The notes under the pieces are model-generated. The model saw nothing but the letters and a program-made list of their open reading frames with translations. It was not told where the DNA came from and did not search any database. Below are positions 1-11,319 of a stretch of 64,000 bases of DNA, piece after piece. Origin of the DNA: Helichrysum umbraculigerum (taxonomy: Eukaryota > Streptophyta > Magnoliopsida > Asterales > Asteraceae); the NCBI GenBank assembly GCA_949592205.1, contig CATIUR010000001.1:244271250-244335249 (forward strand), read 5' to 3'. A program made the position numbers and the translations under genes. How positions within the stretch are numbered: the first letter of the stretch is position 1; every line of letters starts with the position of its first letter.

Positions 1-1
1 G

Positions 2-493
2 TATCCGATTGATGGAGACTTAGATCTCGTAGCTTATACTGATTCGGATTATGGAGGATGCAATCAGAATAGGAAATCTACGACTGGAGGATGTCAATTC
101 TTAGGAGGTAGATTAGTATCCTGGCAGTGCAAGAAGCAAACCTCGGTAGCCATTTCTACATGTGAAGCTGAGTATGTTGCAGCTGGCAGCTGTTGCTCGC
201 AAGTTCTTTGGATTCAACAGCAACTGCGGGATTACGGGTTAAATATAACCAATACTCCTATGATGATTGATAACGAATCTACTATGTCGATCACCAATAA
301 TCCAGTAAAGCACAGTAAAACTAAGCATATTGATATTCGACATCATTTTATTAGAGATTGTGCTGAAAAGAAATTGATAAAGTTAGTTAAGGTTCCATCA
401 TTGGATAACTTAGCAGACTTATACACAAAGGCGTTCGACAGAGCAAGATTTGAGACGTTGGTTCAACTAAACGGAATGAGAAATCCAGAGTGA
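2..493 (+). CDS. Ty1/copia polyprotein, RNase H C-terminal part (partial)
   Basis: The frame starting at base 2 is open from the window edge to TGA at 491-493. It reads a copia RNase H: DLDLVAYTDSDYGG (catalytic Asp region), RKSTTGG, VSWQCKKQTSVAISTCEAEYVA (second acidic site) and, near the end, KHSKTKHIDIRHHF and NLADLYTKAF, all signatures of the Ty1/copia RNase H terminus. No frameshift or stop occurs in the visible 163 codons. The start is outside the window. The protein would act in virus-like particles to remove RNA from the RNA:DNA hybrid during reverse transcription. Confidence 0.93.
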   Translation, partial: YPIDGDLDLVAYTDSDYGGCNQNRKSTTGGCQFLGGRLVSWQCKKQTSVAISTCEAEYVAAGSCCSQVLWIQQQLRDYGLNITNTPMMIDNESTMSITNNPVKHSKTKHIDIRHHFIRDCAEKKLIKLVKVPSLDNLADLYTKAFDRARFETLVQLNGMRNPE

Positions 494-2971
494 TTAGTCT
501 TCCAAGGGTATTCTTGTAATAGTTAGTATTTATGTGTTTATTATTAAAAAAAAAATATAAAAAAAAAAAAAAAAAAAAAAAAGGGCGTATGGCATTCATT
601 TGCTTGTTACCTAAGGGGAATCGCCTTCATTTAAGTTTTTATTTGCAAAAACTACGGGAAATGATAGTACATTAGGAGAATAAGCTTCACAATAATAAAG
701 CTTAAGTCCTAAGTATGATATGGTAGTAGGTTCAAATAAAGTTGCTTTAGAACTACAGCGGTTCTATCAGGTATGTGTTTATATTTATTTGATTATACAC
801 CTATATCCACAAGTTATAATTTGTCTATTTTTAGTAAAATTTTAGATGGCTTCATCATATGATGTACTGGTAGGCAAATTATATGAAATTTTCTAAGTCT
901 TAAGAATTTAATTAACTACTTGTTTATTATTTTGTGTAACTATTCTATGATGTATGACATTAAGTCTTAAATGTTGAATGATGGTATTACCATACACTGT
1001 TATCATGCATTTTAATTAAAGTGACAAATAGTAGCAATATGGGTATTAATTTAATTACTGGTAACTATGTTGTACTATGTACAGAACTGAAACTTTTAAT
1101 TAAATTAATATTCTCAAATATATTTTGAATTATGCTAGAAGGAATCTTCTGTTGTACTACGTACAGACTTAGATAACATAGCATATTCAAAGTATGTTTG
1201 ATATTTGTCTAACCGTAAAAATTCAAGTGTATGTTATATGTTTCGAAAAGATACATCATTTAGTAACCGCTACCTTGAAAATTTAATGATGCAGTGTTAT
1301 GTGTTTTACTTGAATTCTTCAGTATGTCATATAATAGGAAGCACTTGATAATACTCATACTAACAATAAAGAGTTTGCTTAGAAAATTGAGTATAATTTG
1401 TTTATGTGGATCATAATACCGGTAATCGTCTTGAACTATCTATAATTAAAATATTCACTTTATGTGAGTAATGTATTTATTAATTATGCTATGTGGATAA
1501 AGGTACCTAAGATATAGTTTTATAAATATAAATGTATAAATGATATATATAGTTGTAATTTTACAGTAATTTATTTGAATTTCATGAGGTATGAATACTA
1601 CCAATCTGTTTAGACTTTTAAATGTATAATTAATTGCTTATTCTTTCTAATATGATCCCTAAGCAGATAAAATCTTATCTACATTGTATATTTACTTTGT
1701 TTCAAGTGTTTAATAAAATGGTACTTGATACCTATGTTTATGTAATTTTGTTTTATTTTTAATGTTTAATTTTTGTGTTATTTATGTTTACTCTTCGGAA
1801 TTAAATCATACTGTATCTTTTTGAGTTGAACAACGTGACAAATACAAGTGAAAAATAATTTTATTTTAGACTTGTAAAATATCGGGTTTTTATTTATACT
1901 TAGCATTAAATTCGCGTTTTTAATTGTTTCTGCGAGTTGACATCAACTTGCGGATCCACTTGAAATCTTGCGGATCGGATAAAGGGTATAAAACAAAAGG
2001 TCAAACGAGTCAACAGATCACCGAATTCACATTACTCGCGAGTTCACTTCAACTTGGCGAATCCGCTTACAGGCGAAACGAGGCGAAAAAGTTATTTTCG
2101 TTTGATTTCGATTTTACGAGTACGAGAACGAGTTTTTGATCCGTAGATTTTATTCACCTTTAGATTGCGAACATTTTGAGGTAAAATACAACGGATTTCA
2201 CCGTTTCATTTACGAGAAATCGAAGTTTTTATGCACTTAGGGTTTCGGTTTCAATTTTGAACGATTCACGATGATTAATGGATTGTTAGAACACGAATCC
2301 TTAGGATTAATGTTAAACGAACCGTAATAGATGTGAATGTATCGTTTGATCGTGTTAAAACTAACAAAATCATCGATTTTAAGTTTAATCTTACGACGGC
2401 TGTTCATCGAACGAGTTGAAATTTCGATTCAACTCGCAGCGAGTTGACTAGCGAGTTCATGAGATTAGTGAGTTGATCAATGTAGCGAGTTGATCAATGT
2501 AGCGAGTTGATAAACAAAACGAGTTGAACTCAACTCGTTAGGCCAGTTTATGCGAGTCCAGTACTTAGAAAAATTTTATTTTTTAAAGTAGTGATATAAA
2601 TGTTAAGACTTTTTAAGTAATAACTTTTATGAAATGGATTTGTGTTAATTCTTATATGATTATATCGAAAGTCTACTAATTTAAGAAGAAAATTAGTGGC
2701 GTGTCCTAATTTCACATTAGCGGTATAATTTTTAACGTTAACGACTTGAGATTTTTATTAAAATAACAAGTACCTAACGTGATTTAAATTAGACTTAAGA
2801 CTTTTAGTTATAAGTTAAATTTTTATATACGACTTGAGACTATTTTTGTAACAAGTTATATATAATTTCAAATTTAAACTAAGATGTTTGATGAATCTCT
2901 ATTCATAATACGTAATAGTTTAAATATTTTTAATTTGCTTTGAATTGTTGTTGTCATTTGTGTTTTTACAG
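494..2971 (+). other. Long non-coding stretch between copia pol and the accessory gene
   Basis: No convincing coding frame is present in about 2.5 kb. It holds an A-rich tract (548-581), very AT-rich sequence, a TATA-like GTATAAAA at 1986-1993, a GAGTTGA-rich stretch (about 2410-2560) in which TGATCAATGTAGCGAGT is tandemly repeated, and a good 3' splice site (TTTTTACAG ending at 2971) two bases before the accessory-gene ATG. A spliced subgenomic RNA or an internal promoter could feed the accessory gene. Both possibilities are inference. Confidence 0.55.
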
Positions 2972-2973
2972 AT

Positions 2974-5357
2974 ATGGCTCGACAATTTGACAAAGGTCAC
3001 AACATCCTTGTTGATCTGGATGTACGTGCAAAGGGAGCTAGCAAAGTAGCTCAGGTGCTTTCATTTTTGGCACGTTCACGTATACAGTATGCTGTTACAG
3101 CAAATCCTCCTATTTCTCAGGCGATTTTGACTGATTTCTGGACGGGTATAGAGCATGACGAATCGGTCAATCCACCAGAGATTCGAGCAACGGTTGGTGG
3201 ACAACCTGTTGTGTTCAGTGCTGGAAATCTCCGTGAGATTTTGCAGTTTGGTACAGAGGAACAAGAGAATGGGGATGTTGAGTATCCAATGGATTTCATA
3301 GAGGGAGCTATCGGACGTATGGGTTATACGGGAGATAGACGCGGACGTCAATTCCAGAAGCCTCTTGTGATTGGTCAGTGGAGGTTTCTATGGCACGTGA
3401 TGAATACCGTTTTTGCACCGAAGAAGGGTGGTTTTGATGAGTTAAGCCCTGCTATTCTATCGGCTGCACTGTCCCTGGTTTACAATAAACCATACAGTTT
3501 CTGTGATTACATTTTTGGAGAGATTGTAAGACAGATATCGGGTTCTGTTCGATCACGATTTATGGTTTACCCACGTTTTTGTATGCTGATTATTAGAGCT
3601 CGTCTACCAGAGCTTATTATTCCTGAGCCACACTTGCGTGTAGATACTATTGGGCTCAGAGGGTATAATGCTATGTTTCAGCAGACTGTGAGAAGAGAAG
3701 GGCTTGTGAAGCCTGAGGAGCGAGATCTTTTTGGATATATTGTTGATCCGAACTACGTAGCACCGCCAAATCATGGGTGGTTAGACGTAGCTCCTGCTGC
3801 TGCTGCTGCTCCTGCTGAAGCTGATGTGGTTCATCATGAAGATCCACAAGAGCTTTTAGAGGACGTTTTGGAACAACCTGCACATGCTGGGGAACAGGTG
3901 AACCCAGATGTTGCTGCTCAGGTAGTACAAGAGGTGTTGGAGCAGAATGATGATGCGACAAATCCATTGCTCCAGGATATTGATAGTTATTTTGCACCAC
4001 CTGAGGTAATCTGTTACTTATGTAATAATATAGATGCTTAGTTGATAGATTGTTTTATTAATCATAGATGCATAATATTATTATATAATGATTCTGATAT
4101 TAGATATTTAGTTAATTGGATATTATTTCTGATTTTAAAATATAAATATCATTAACCAAACAGGAAGCTGAAGCTGAGGCTGCAAATCCAGAAGTTATAT
4201 TACTTGAGGATGAGCAGATACAGCTTGATAGATCAGTTGTTGTACCAATTGAGGTATTATATCTGATTAATCTTAAATATATAGAACTTGTATGATAGAG
4301 CTTACGCTAATCATAAATGTTTAATATATTTAAAATTTAGGATCCTGTTAGATCATCTAGAGGTCGTGATGGTGAGACGGCTTCAGATAAAGATTCTGAT
4401 AATACACCTTCTCCTCCTCCATCTGCTTCTGAAAAGAAGAGGAAGGGTAAGAGTATTCTGGAGGAAGGTACTGAGGAAGTTGAGATTCCTTTGATGAAGC
4501 GTCCGAGAACGCTTACAATTCGAGAAGTTTCTCAGGATACACCACAGGTAGAGAGGGTTGCACCGGTGGTTACGGAATCGATGTCTTTACCGCTTCAAGT
4601 ATGAGATATAAATTCTATAACTATGAGTGTTATGCAATTAATTAGAGTTTGAGACAGAGTAATCTGTAACAATAACTGATTTTAATTGTGTTTAACTTTA
4701 CAGCATGAGGTTGCTGATTTAGTTCGTGGAGCTAATTTTCCGACGAACAAAGCAGCTAGATTTGCGACAAGTTTGCTTACGCAAGCTTTGTCTCAACCTC
4801 ATACACCGCTTACCAGAGACTGGCATATTGAGTCTCTTACACCGCCTGGACCAAGAACGATACCTGTTACTCCAACGACTGATGCAGAAAGGATTACATC
4901 CTTAGAGTCGAGGGTAAAGGATTTGGAGAAGCTTACTTCTCAGATTCCAGAGCTGGTGTCGAGCAATCTTCTTCTTTCACAACAGATTCTCAAGCAGAGT
5001 GAATCGTACAATCTGTTGATGAAGACTCATGAGACGTTACTTGCGGACTTCAATGTACAGAGACTGAAGTTATCTTCTTTGGAGAGTCTGGTCTTGAGAT
5101 CACATTCAGGACAGTCTACTCAGGGGGAGATATTGGTATATCTGGAGTCTTGCAAGGAAAATGAGTTGAAGAGGAAGAGAGATTCAGACAAGGACGATGA
5201 TCCCAATGCACCGAGTGGTGAGCAGACTGGTCCTTCAAAGACTAGTGAGCAAGCTACTATTCAGGGGGAGTCTGGTGCTGGTGCTAGTGGTTCTGGAGCT
5301 GGTACAAATGCTGATAAGACTGCACAGGTTGATACAGAAGCTGGTAAGATAGCTTAG
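2974..5357 (+). CDS. Four-exon accessory (env-position) protein of the copia element
   Basis: Four exons fit with all introns in phase 0: 2974-4005, 4164-4253, 4341-4598 and 4704-5357. Each intron starts GT and ends AG, and is short (87-158 bp) and AT-rich. The product is about 677 residues. Exon 1 (344 aa) is a compact conserved-looking domain (motifs FLARSRIQYAVTANPP, FWTGI, RFMVYPRFCMLII) ending in an Ala/acidic tail. Exons 2-3 add acidic and Lys/Arg-rich stretches (EKKRKGK, MKRPR; possible nuclear signals). Exon 4 has a coiled-coil-like segment (about residues 500-590, ITSLESRVKDLEKL) and a Gly/Ser/Asp-rich C-terminus. Similar proteins occur after copia pol in Asteraceae and are sometimes auto-labelled synaptobrevin/longin-like; I see no firm support for that label. 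No signal peptide or membrane helix is obvious. Function unknown. Confidence 0.72.
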
Positions 5358-6012
5358 TATTAGCATAGTGTAGTAATTATTGGTAGTAATTTGTACAGAA
5401 TAATTGTAACTTAATATTGTGATAATATATTCGGCTTGAGATTTGTAATTACAAGTTAAATGTATTAGATATTGTTAAGTTATTTGATTTTATAAATGTT
5501 AAGATAAAATAGTGATCGAAAGACTTCCGACTCATTGAGTAGTCGAGCGGCGTGTTCCGATTAATTTCGGCGGTCATAATTTTATGATAACATATGCATT
5601 TTAGATTTGATTATGGACTTAAGACCGTAAGGTATATAAGTAATTAGCAAGTTAAAAATGTATTCGTATTAACTAGACAAATGATATATAATTTAAAGGT
5701 TAAATTGATAATGAATTAGATCAATTAACACTTGGAAATTATATAAGTTAATTAATAGTAAATTTAAATGTTTGGTGATTATTCACAATGCATTAGAATT
5801 TAGAATTAATTAATATTTGTTAAGTAGACTTAAGAAATTTTGGATTGATTCAGGGTAATCAATAAAAGATTTTATAAGTTATATGTAAATTGCGTTTATA
5901 TGTTAGGTTAAAATATACAAAAGAATTAATAAAGAAATTCTTAGATTGGTTCAGGGAAATCAATGAAGAATTTGAATTATTAATATATTTGTATTTATGT
6001 TTTTCTCTAGGA
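5358..6012 (+). other. Non-coding spacer between the two copia accessory ORFs
   Basis: AT-rich sequence of about 650 bp. A frame is open from about 5890 but is low-complexity (KKFLDWFREINEEFELLIYLYLCF). The useful signal is a polypyrimidine-type 3' splice site, TTTTTCTCTAG ending at 6010, immediately before the probable start of the second accessory ORF. The first accessory gene has the same arrangement. Confidence 0.4.
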
Positions 6013-7035
6013 ATGGAAATGCTTGATCTATCTGAATCGGAAGATGATATTTTTGATGAGATAGATGAAGACATTGATTTTGATCTTGAGGATGGAGAAT
6101 TTCTACCACCTACAGATTGGACTGCTGTACCTGAGAATGTGCAAGACATGGGTGTAGATCTAGATGCAAACATTGATGAACACCATGTGAGCCCATCTAG
6201 GACAGAAGTTGTTATTGAAAATGAACAAGGTCCAACAATTGTCAATATAGATGAAGATATTGATGATTCAACCTCTGATGAAGAAGAAGAAGTTCTTGTT
6301 CAAACCAAGAATCCTGCTGTTGTACTTAGGAAACTTCCAAAGAAGAAGAAGAAGATTGGAATTTCTGAAGTTGATGTTACGAAAAAGCGTGTACCACGTA
6401 AAGGGATTATTGGTTGGTACTTTGACTCTGAGCTAAAGCTTTTTGCAATCAAAAGGTTTGACGGAGTTCAATATTTTGAAAGAAAGCTTGCAGTTTTTAG
6501 TTCTCTACCACGTTATGAAATACGTGATTTGGCTAGATTAGAGATTAACAACCCAAGTCGTGATGATTATGCTGATCGTGTTGAAAGAATCATTAGACAT
6601 GAGGTTGGTACGAATAAATTTGTTCAGATTAAGCCAAGAAAGGGAAAGACTGTGAAATTACAAGAGAGAAGTCAAAGAACAGGAAGAAGAAGAAGGAAGA
6701 AAGTTTATCCAGCTGCTAGATGCATACAGCAGATTCCACTGAAGACAATGCCACAGGATATTTTGGGAAATATGAAGAGTTGGCACGTGGATTCAGGAAC
6801 TGGAGAAGCTGTTATGGTTGAAGCTGATGATGAGGTTGAAGGTGGTGAAAGAGAAATCTTCAGAGTTTATGATCATCGACACCTGATGAATATGTCGAGA
6901 AAGGATCTGTTAAAGTTAAATGAGAACAGAATTTTGACGACTATTGAATGGGCTGATTTAGCAAGAGATTATCAGTTGATGGTTAAAACTTGTATCAAGA
7001 TGAAGATTTACGCAGGCAGTAAGATTTACAAATGA
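6013..7035 (+). CDS. Second accessory protein of the copia element, basic and acidic-rich, unknown function
   Basis: An uninterrupted ORF of 340 codons from the first ATG after the acceptor at 6010; the frame is open further upstream to about 5890. The first 100 residues are strongly acidic (SESEDDIFDEIDEDIDFDLEDGE, DEEEEV). A lysine cluster (KLPKKKKK) and an arginine cluster (RTGRRRRKK) could be nuclear or nucleic-acid-binding signals. Between them lies a more ordinary globular stretch (GWYFDSELKLFAIKRFDGVQYFERKL, then LPRYEIRDLARLEI). It ends 55 bp before the LTR, so its 3' UTR includes the polypurine tract. No known catalytic motif is visible. It may be a second product of the same spliced transcript. 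Confidence 0.65.
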   Translation: MEMLDLSESEDDIFDEIDEDIDFDLEDGEFLPPTDWTAVPENVQDMGVDLDANIDEHHVSPSRTEVVIENEQGPTIVNIDEDIDDSTSDEEEEVLVQTKNPAVVLRKLPKKKKKIGISEVDVTKKRVPRKGIIGWYFDSELKLFAIKRFDGVQYFERKLAVFSSLPRYEIRDLARLEINNPSRDDYADRVERIIRHEVGTNKFVQIKPRKGKTVKLQERSQRTGRRRRKKVYPAARCIQQIPLKTMPQDILGNMKSWHVDSGTGEAVMVEADDEVEGGEREIFRVYDHRHLMNMSRKDLLKLNENRILTTIEWADLARDYQLMVKTCIKMKIYAGSKIYK

Positions 7036-7078
7036 AGACCAAAGACAAGCGTGAAGATAAAGACGCTAGAGCTATTGT

Positions 7079-7088
7079 CAAGGGGGAG
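7079..7088 (+). promoter_or_regulatory. Polypurine tract of the copia element
   Basis: AAGGGGGAG followed by TC and then the LTR start TGTTGAGACA at 7091. This is the usual plus-strand primer arrangement for Ty1/copia. Two further AGGGGGAG copies lie inside the accessory gene at 5122-5129 and 5263-5270. Confidence 0.8.
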
Positions 7089-7090
7089 TC

Positions 7091-7678
7091 TGTTGAGACA
7101 TAGATTGTGACAACAGATCTAGCTTGAAATAGGACTAGTGTAATTATTATTGTGTTTGTATATTGGTTTGGATTTGTAAAAGAATATTTGTTTTGTTAGT
7201 GATATTCGTTAAACATATTGTTTTGTTAAGTTAGACGAATAATTAAATACGAAATAAATACGTTTGCTGCGAGTCGAGTTCTCAGGTCGCGAGACTAACG
7301 AGCCGAGATGAGAACTGAACTCGTGGAGATCAGTAACGAGTCGAGCTTGGTAATGGGCTTGGGCTACGAGGCGAGTTGGGCCGAACTCGCAGGCCCATGC
7401 GAGCCGAGCCGAGACAAAATATAAAAGGTTTTTTCAATCGTGAAAAACCTTAACACGTTAAAAAAACAACTTTTGCATATTCCAAACCTGCGAATTCAAT
7501 AAACCAGAGAAAAACATAACCTAAGGCTAGGCTTTGACGATTCGTTGTTTAAAGCTAAGTCTAGTTAAAACGCAATACGAACATATTCGTTGTTAGTAAG
7601 ATAACACCGTATTGAGGGATTCCGCACCTTAATACTACAGATAACGAAGTTATCGATCCTAAAACTAGGGGACTTACA
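7091..7678 (+). repeat. 3' LTR of the copia element (588 bp)
   Basis: Starts TGTTGAGACA directly after the polypurine tract and ends CTTACA, giving the TG...CA termini of an LTR. A TATA box (AATATAAAAGG, about 7418-7428) lies in its second half, preceded by repeats of CGAGTCGAG/GAGCCGAG type (7268-7412) that could be U3 enhancer repeats. The right edge is placed where sequence homologous to the neighbouring gypsy LTR resumes (CGCCCGGATT, compare 11743). Confidence 0.7.
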
Positions 7679-8717
7679 CGCCCGGATTTGCTTGGATCCG
7701 CCCGGATTCTTATGAATCCGCTGGATTCCCAAGCCTATTTCATATCCAGTTTTGATCAGAACAATTTTAAACGAATCCGGTCTTGAATCCGGTTGTGAAT
7801 CCGTCGGATTCACTAAAATCTGGTTTCCATCTTTTCGGATGAATCCGTCGGATTCAGGGGAATCCACCGGATTCCCATGTCCTGCGCAGACTTGCAGAAC
7901 CTGCACTGGCTTTCATTTTCTGCACGAACTAAGACTTCAAAATCCACATTTACAATTACCAAATCAACATACAGGGACTTTTAGCACTACAACAACATTC
8001 TATTGCATCTAATAGCTTCAAGCAATATCAATTATCATTAATAATACCCATTTCATACCAAATTGCAAATACCTCATTTGGTTCACTAACCTAATCAAAA
8101 TCACACTTCAAGAACATCACCACAACTATTCAAACTATGAAAATCAGTTCACAATCATGATATAATACTACTAATCATCATATATCATTACTAGTAATCA
8201 TAATACTCAAATCCTCTATAATTTCATGATTTCATACTTAAACTATGATGAACATATAAAACATAAAACACTTACAATTAATATATAAGCAAGATGATGA
8301 TGATGAAGGAAAGCTAGTTTAACATGATTCAACCTCAATTCTTGATTCACTGATCTTGTTTGTAATTCTAACTATTTAGGTTGAGTTCTTGAGGTTTAAG
8401 CATACAAGTGAAGTTGGTAATTTGGGGAAAATAAAAGAAGAAGGTCGGCCCTTCTTTTAAACCGACTACATAATAAGGGTATTTTATACCCGTCTTTAAT
8501 CTATTGTCTGGAACCTAAAATCATTTGCGAGAAACTTATTTTATTGTACCGTTAACTATAGTAAATTAAAACAGGCATTAATTTACTATTCACAATAAGT
8601 CCTGAGACCTATTAATCTAAGTTTCACAATTTAACAATTAATACCAGGTAATTTCTAAAACAATTAAATAATCAATTAAAATAATAGAAATTACCAGACC
8701 GGTACGGAGGATGTTAC
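7679..8717 (-). repeat. 3' LTR of element D (partial, interrupted at left)
   Basis: Near-identical to 11743-12782. On the - strand it begins TGTAACATCC after the polypurine tract. It contains a cluster of GAATCCG...CGGATTC dyads (about 7684-7874). The left end stops where the copia LTR begins. Confidence 0.8.
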
Positions 8718-8730
8718 AAATCTCTCCCCC

Positions 8731-11313
8731 TTAAGAAGATTTCGTCCCCGAAATCTCATCACGATCAAATAATCCAGGATATCTGGATTTCATAGACTCC
8801 TCGGTCTCCCAAGTCAAATTAGAACCTAAACTATGTCTCCATTTCACTAAAATCATAGGAATTTGTTTCTTCCTAAGTTTAGTAACTTTTCTATCGAGAA
8901 TTTCAATAGGTTCTTCAACTAATTTCTGGTTCTGGTCGACTTTCAAGTCTTTCAAAGGGAGAATCTGCGTTTGATCTTCAACATTGTATTTTCTCAAATA
9001 ACAGATATTAAATGTGTTATGAATACCAGCAAGTTCTGAAGGAAGATCAAGCATAACCGACTGATCATTAATAACCTGACTGATTCTGAACGGTCCAATG
9101 TATCGTGGAGCCAATTTACCTCATTTTCCAAATCTGATAACACCTTTCCACGGTGATACTTTAAGATAAACTAACTCACATACAGAGAAAGTCACTGGTC
9201 GTCTGCGTGGATCAGCATACTGTTTCTGTCGGTCACGTGCAACTTTTAACTTTTCTCGTGCCAATGCCACTTTCTCAGCCGTTATCTGAACAATGTCTGG
9301 ACCAGCAAATTGTTTCTCACCAGCTTCTAACCAACAAGTAGGCGTTCTGCAACGTCTACCATATAACATCTCATATGGAGGCATACCGATACTGGAGTGA
9401 TAGGAATTATTATAAGCAAATTCCACTAACGGTAAATAAGAATCCCAAGAATCTCCATATTCCAAAACACAAGCCCGTAACATATCCTCAAGCGTCTGAA
9501 TCGTACGTTTTGACTGACCATCGGTTTGAGGATGATAAGCGGTACTGAAATTCACACGTGTACCCAATTCTTGCTGTAAACTCTGCCAGAAATGAGAAAT
9601 AAATCGAGAATCTCTATCTGACACAATCGATAAAGGAATACCATGTCTCGAAACTATTTCATTCACATATAACTGTGCAAGCTTACTCAGAGATGCAGTT
9701 TCACTGGTAGCCAGAAAATGAGCACTTTTGGTCAACCGATCAACAATGACCCAAATCATATCATTACCTCGAGACGTACGCGGAAGTTTAGTCACAAAAT
9801 CCATAGTGATATGTTCCCACTTCCACTCTGGAATTTCTAACTGTTTCAATGACCCATACGGTTTCTGGTGTTCAGCTTTAACCTGAGCACAAATATAACA
9901 CGAACTAACAAACTGTGCAATATCGGTTTTCATCGTGGGCCACCAATACAAGGGTTTCAAGTCATTATACATACGGGTACTGCCGGGATGAACAGATAAA
10001 CGTGACTTATGGGCTTCAGTCAAAATCATATACCGAATACCACAAATCAGAGGAATCCATACACGAGACTGAAAAGTCTTCAATCCTGTAGAATCATCAA
10101 CTAACGAATCTTTTCTTTTTAACATGATTTCTGACTATAAATTAGGATCTAATAAAGCTTCTAGCTGTGCATCTTTAATTCTATCTACTAAGTCAGAAGA
10201 AACATCAACTTTCAAATAATAAATGCGATCAGAAGTACCTTTTCGGCTTAACGCATCAGCAACCATGTTCGCCTTTCCTGGATGGTAACGAATTTCACAA
10301 TCATAATCTTTGATTAATTCTAACCACCGTCTCTGACGCATATTCAGTTCTTTCTGTGAAAACATATACTGAAGACTCTTGTGATCTGTACAGATTATAC
10401 ACTTTGTACCATAAAGATAATGTCTCCAGATTTTCAGTGCAAACACAACAGCTGCCAGTTCTAAATCATGGGTAGGGTAATTTCTTTCATGCTGTTTCAA
10501 TTGTCGAGAAGCATAAGCAATAACTCTGTCTCTCTGCATAAGAACACCACCCAAACCAGCATAGGACGCATCACAATAAACAATAAAATTATCTGAGCCA
10601 TCTGGTAAAGCTAACACAGGTGCCTGACACAATAACTGCTTTAAGGTCTGAAAAGTTGTCTCCTGTGACTCATCCCACTGAAACTTAACATCTTTTCTTG
10701 TCAATTTGGTTCACGGACCAGCAATATTTGAAAAGTCTTTAATGAATTTTCTATAATATCCAGCTAGCCCAAGAAAACTTTTGATTTCAGAAGGATTCTT
10801 TGGAACATTCCAATTCATAATAGCTTCAATTTTAGCAGGATCAACTTTGACACCATCATTACAAATAATATGACCCAGAAACTGTACTTCCCGAATCCAG
10901 AATTCACATTTAGAAAATTTGGCATACAAGTGTTCTCTTTTCAAGGTTTCTAACACTATTCTCAAATGCAGTTCATGTTCTGATTCAGATTTAGAGTATA
11001 CCAAAATATCATCGATAAACACAATAACAAATTTATCGAGAAAAGGCCGACAAACACGGTTCATCAAATCCATAAAAACTGCCGGAGCATTAGTCAAACC
11101 AAAAGGCATAACCAGGAATTCAAAATAACCATACCTGGTTCGAAAAGCAGTTTTAGGAATATCCTGTTCACGAACACGAACTTGATGATAGCCTGATCTC
11201 AAATCAATCTTAGAATAAAATGAAGATCCCTGCAACTGATCAAACAAATCGTCTATGCGAGGCAAAGGGTATTTATTCTTCACTGTTCTTTTGTTCAGTT
11301 CCCTATAATACAC
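8731..11313 (-). pseudogene. Ty3/gypsy pol of element D: RT, RNase H, integrase, C-terminal domain
   Basis: Read on the - strand, the order is RT (11313-10714, YRELNKRTVKNKYPLPRIDDLF, catalytic FIDDILVYS), RNase H (10704-10138, VYCDASYAGLGG), zinc-binding and catalytic integrase (10125-9124, HPGSTRMYNDL, DFVTKL, SIVSDRDSRF) and a C-terminal domain (9114-8731, APRYIGPF then a chromodomain-like VKWRHSLGSNLTWETEE). In-frame stops interrupt it at 10711-10713, 10135-10137 (TAG, consistent with CAG) and 9121-9123 (TGA where GKRGKL is expected, consistent with CGA). The integrase catalytic Glu (QSER in relatives) is Lys here (codon at 9508-9510). The sequence before the RT YRELN motif is missing. 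Confidence 0.9.
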
Positions 11314-11319
11314 AAGTTG

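Larger units (their letters stand above)
1..7678 (+). mobile_element. Ty1/copia LTR retrotransposon, SIRE/Maximus-like, 5' part outside the window
   Basis: The segment runs in element order from the C-terminal RNase H of the polyprotein (ends 493), through about 6.5 kb of 3' sequence with two accessory coding regions, to a polypurine tract (7079-7088) and an LTR (7091-7678). A large accessory-ORF region between pol and the 3' LTR is characteristic of the SIRE/Maximus lineage of Ty1/copia, whose 3' ORFs are often called env-like. The LTR ends at 7678 (CTTACA), and the next base continues inside the LTR of the neighbouring gypsy element. The copia copy is therefore probably nested in that LTR. 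The 5' LTR, gag and most of pol lie left of the window. Lineage placement is an inference from architecture. Confidence 0.8.

Noticed and set aside
2974..4041. Synaptobrevin/longin label for the first accessory protein
   Set aside because: Such labels exist for related Asteraceae sequences, but no SNARE motif or membrane anchor is visible here.
7565..8012. Short ORFs over the GAATCCG dyads of element D LTRs (also 11668-12076)
   Set aside because: Both strands are open because the dyad is palindromic; they sit in an LTR and have no domain.
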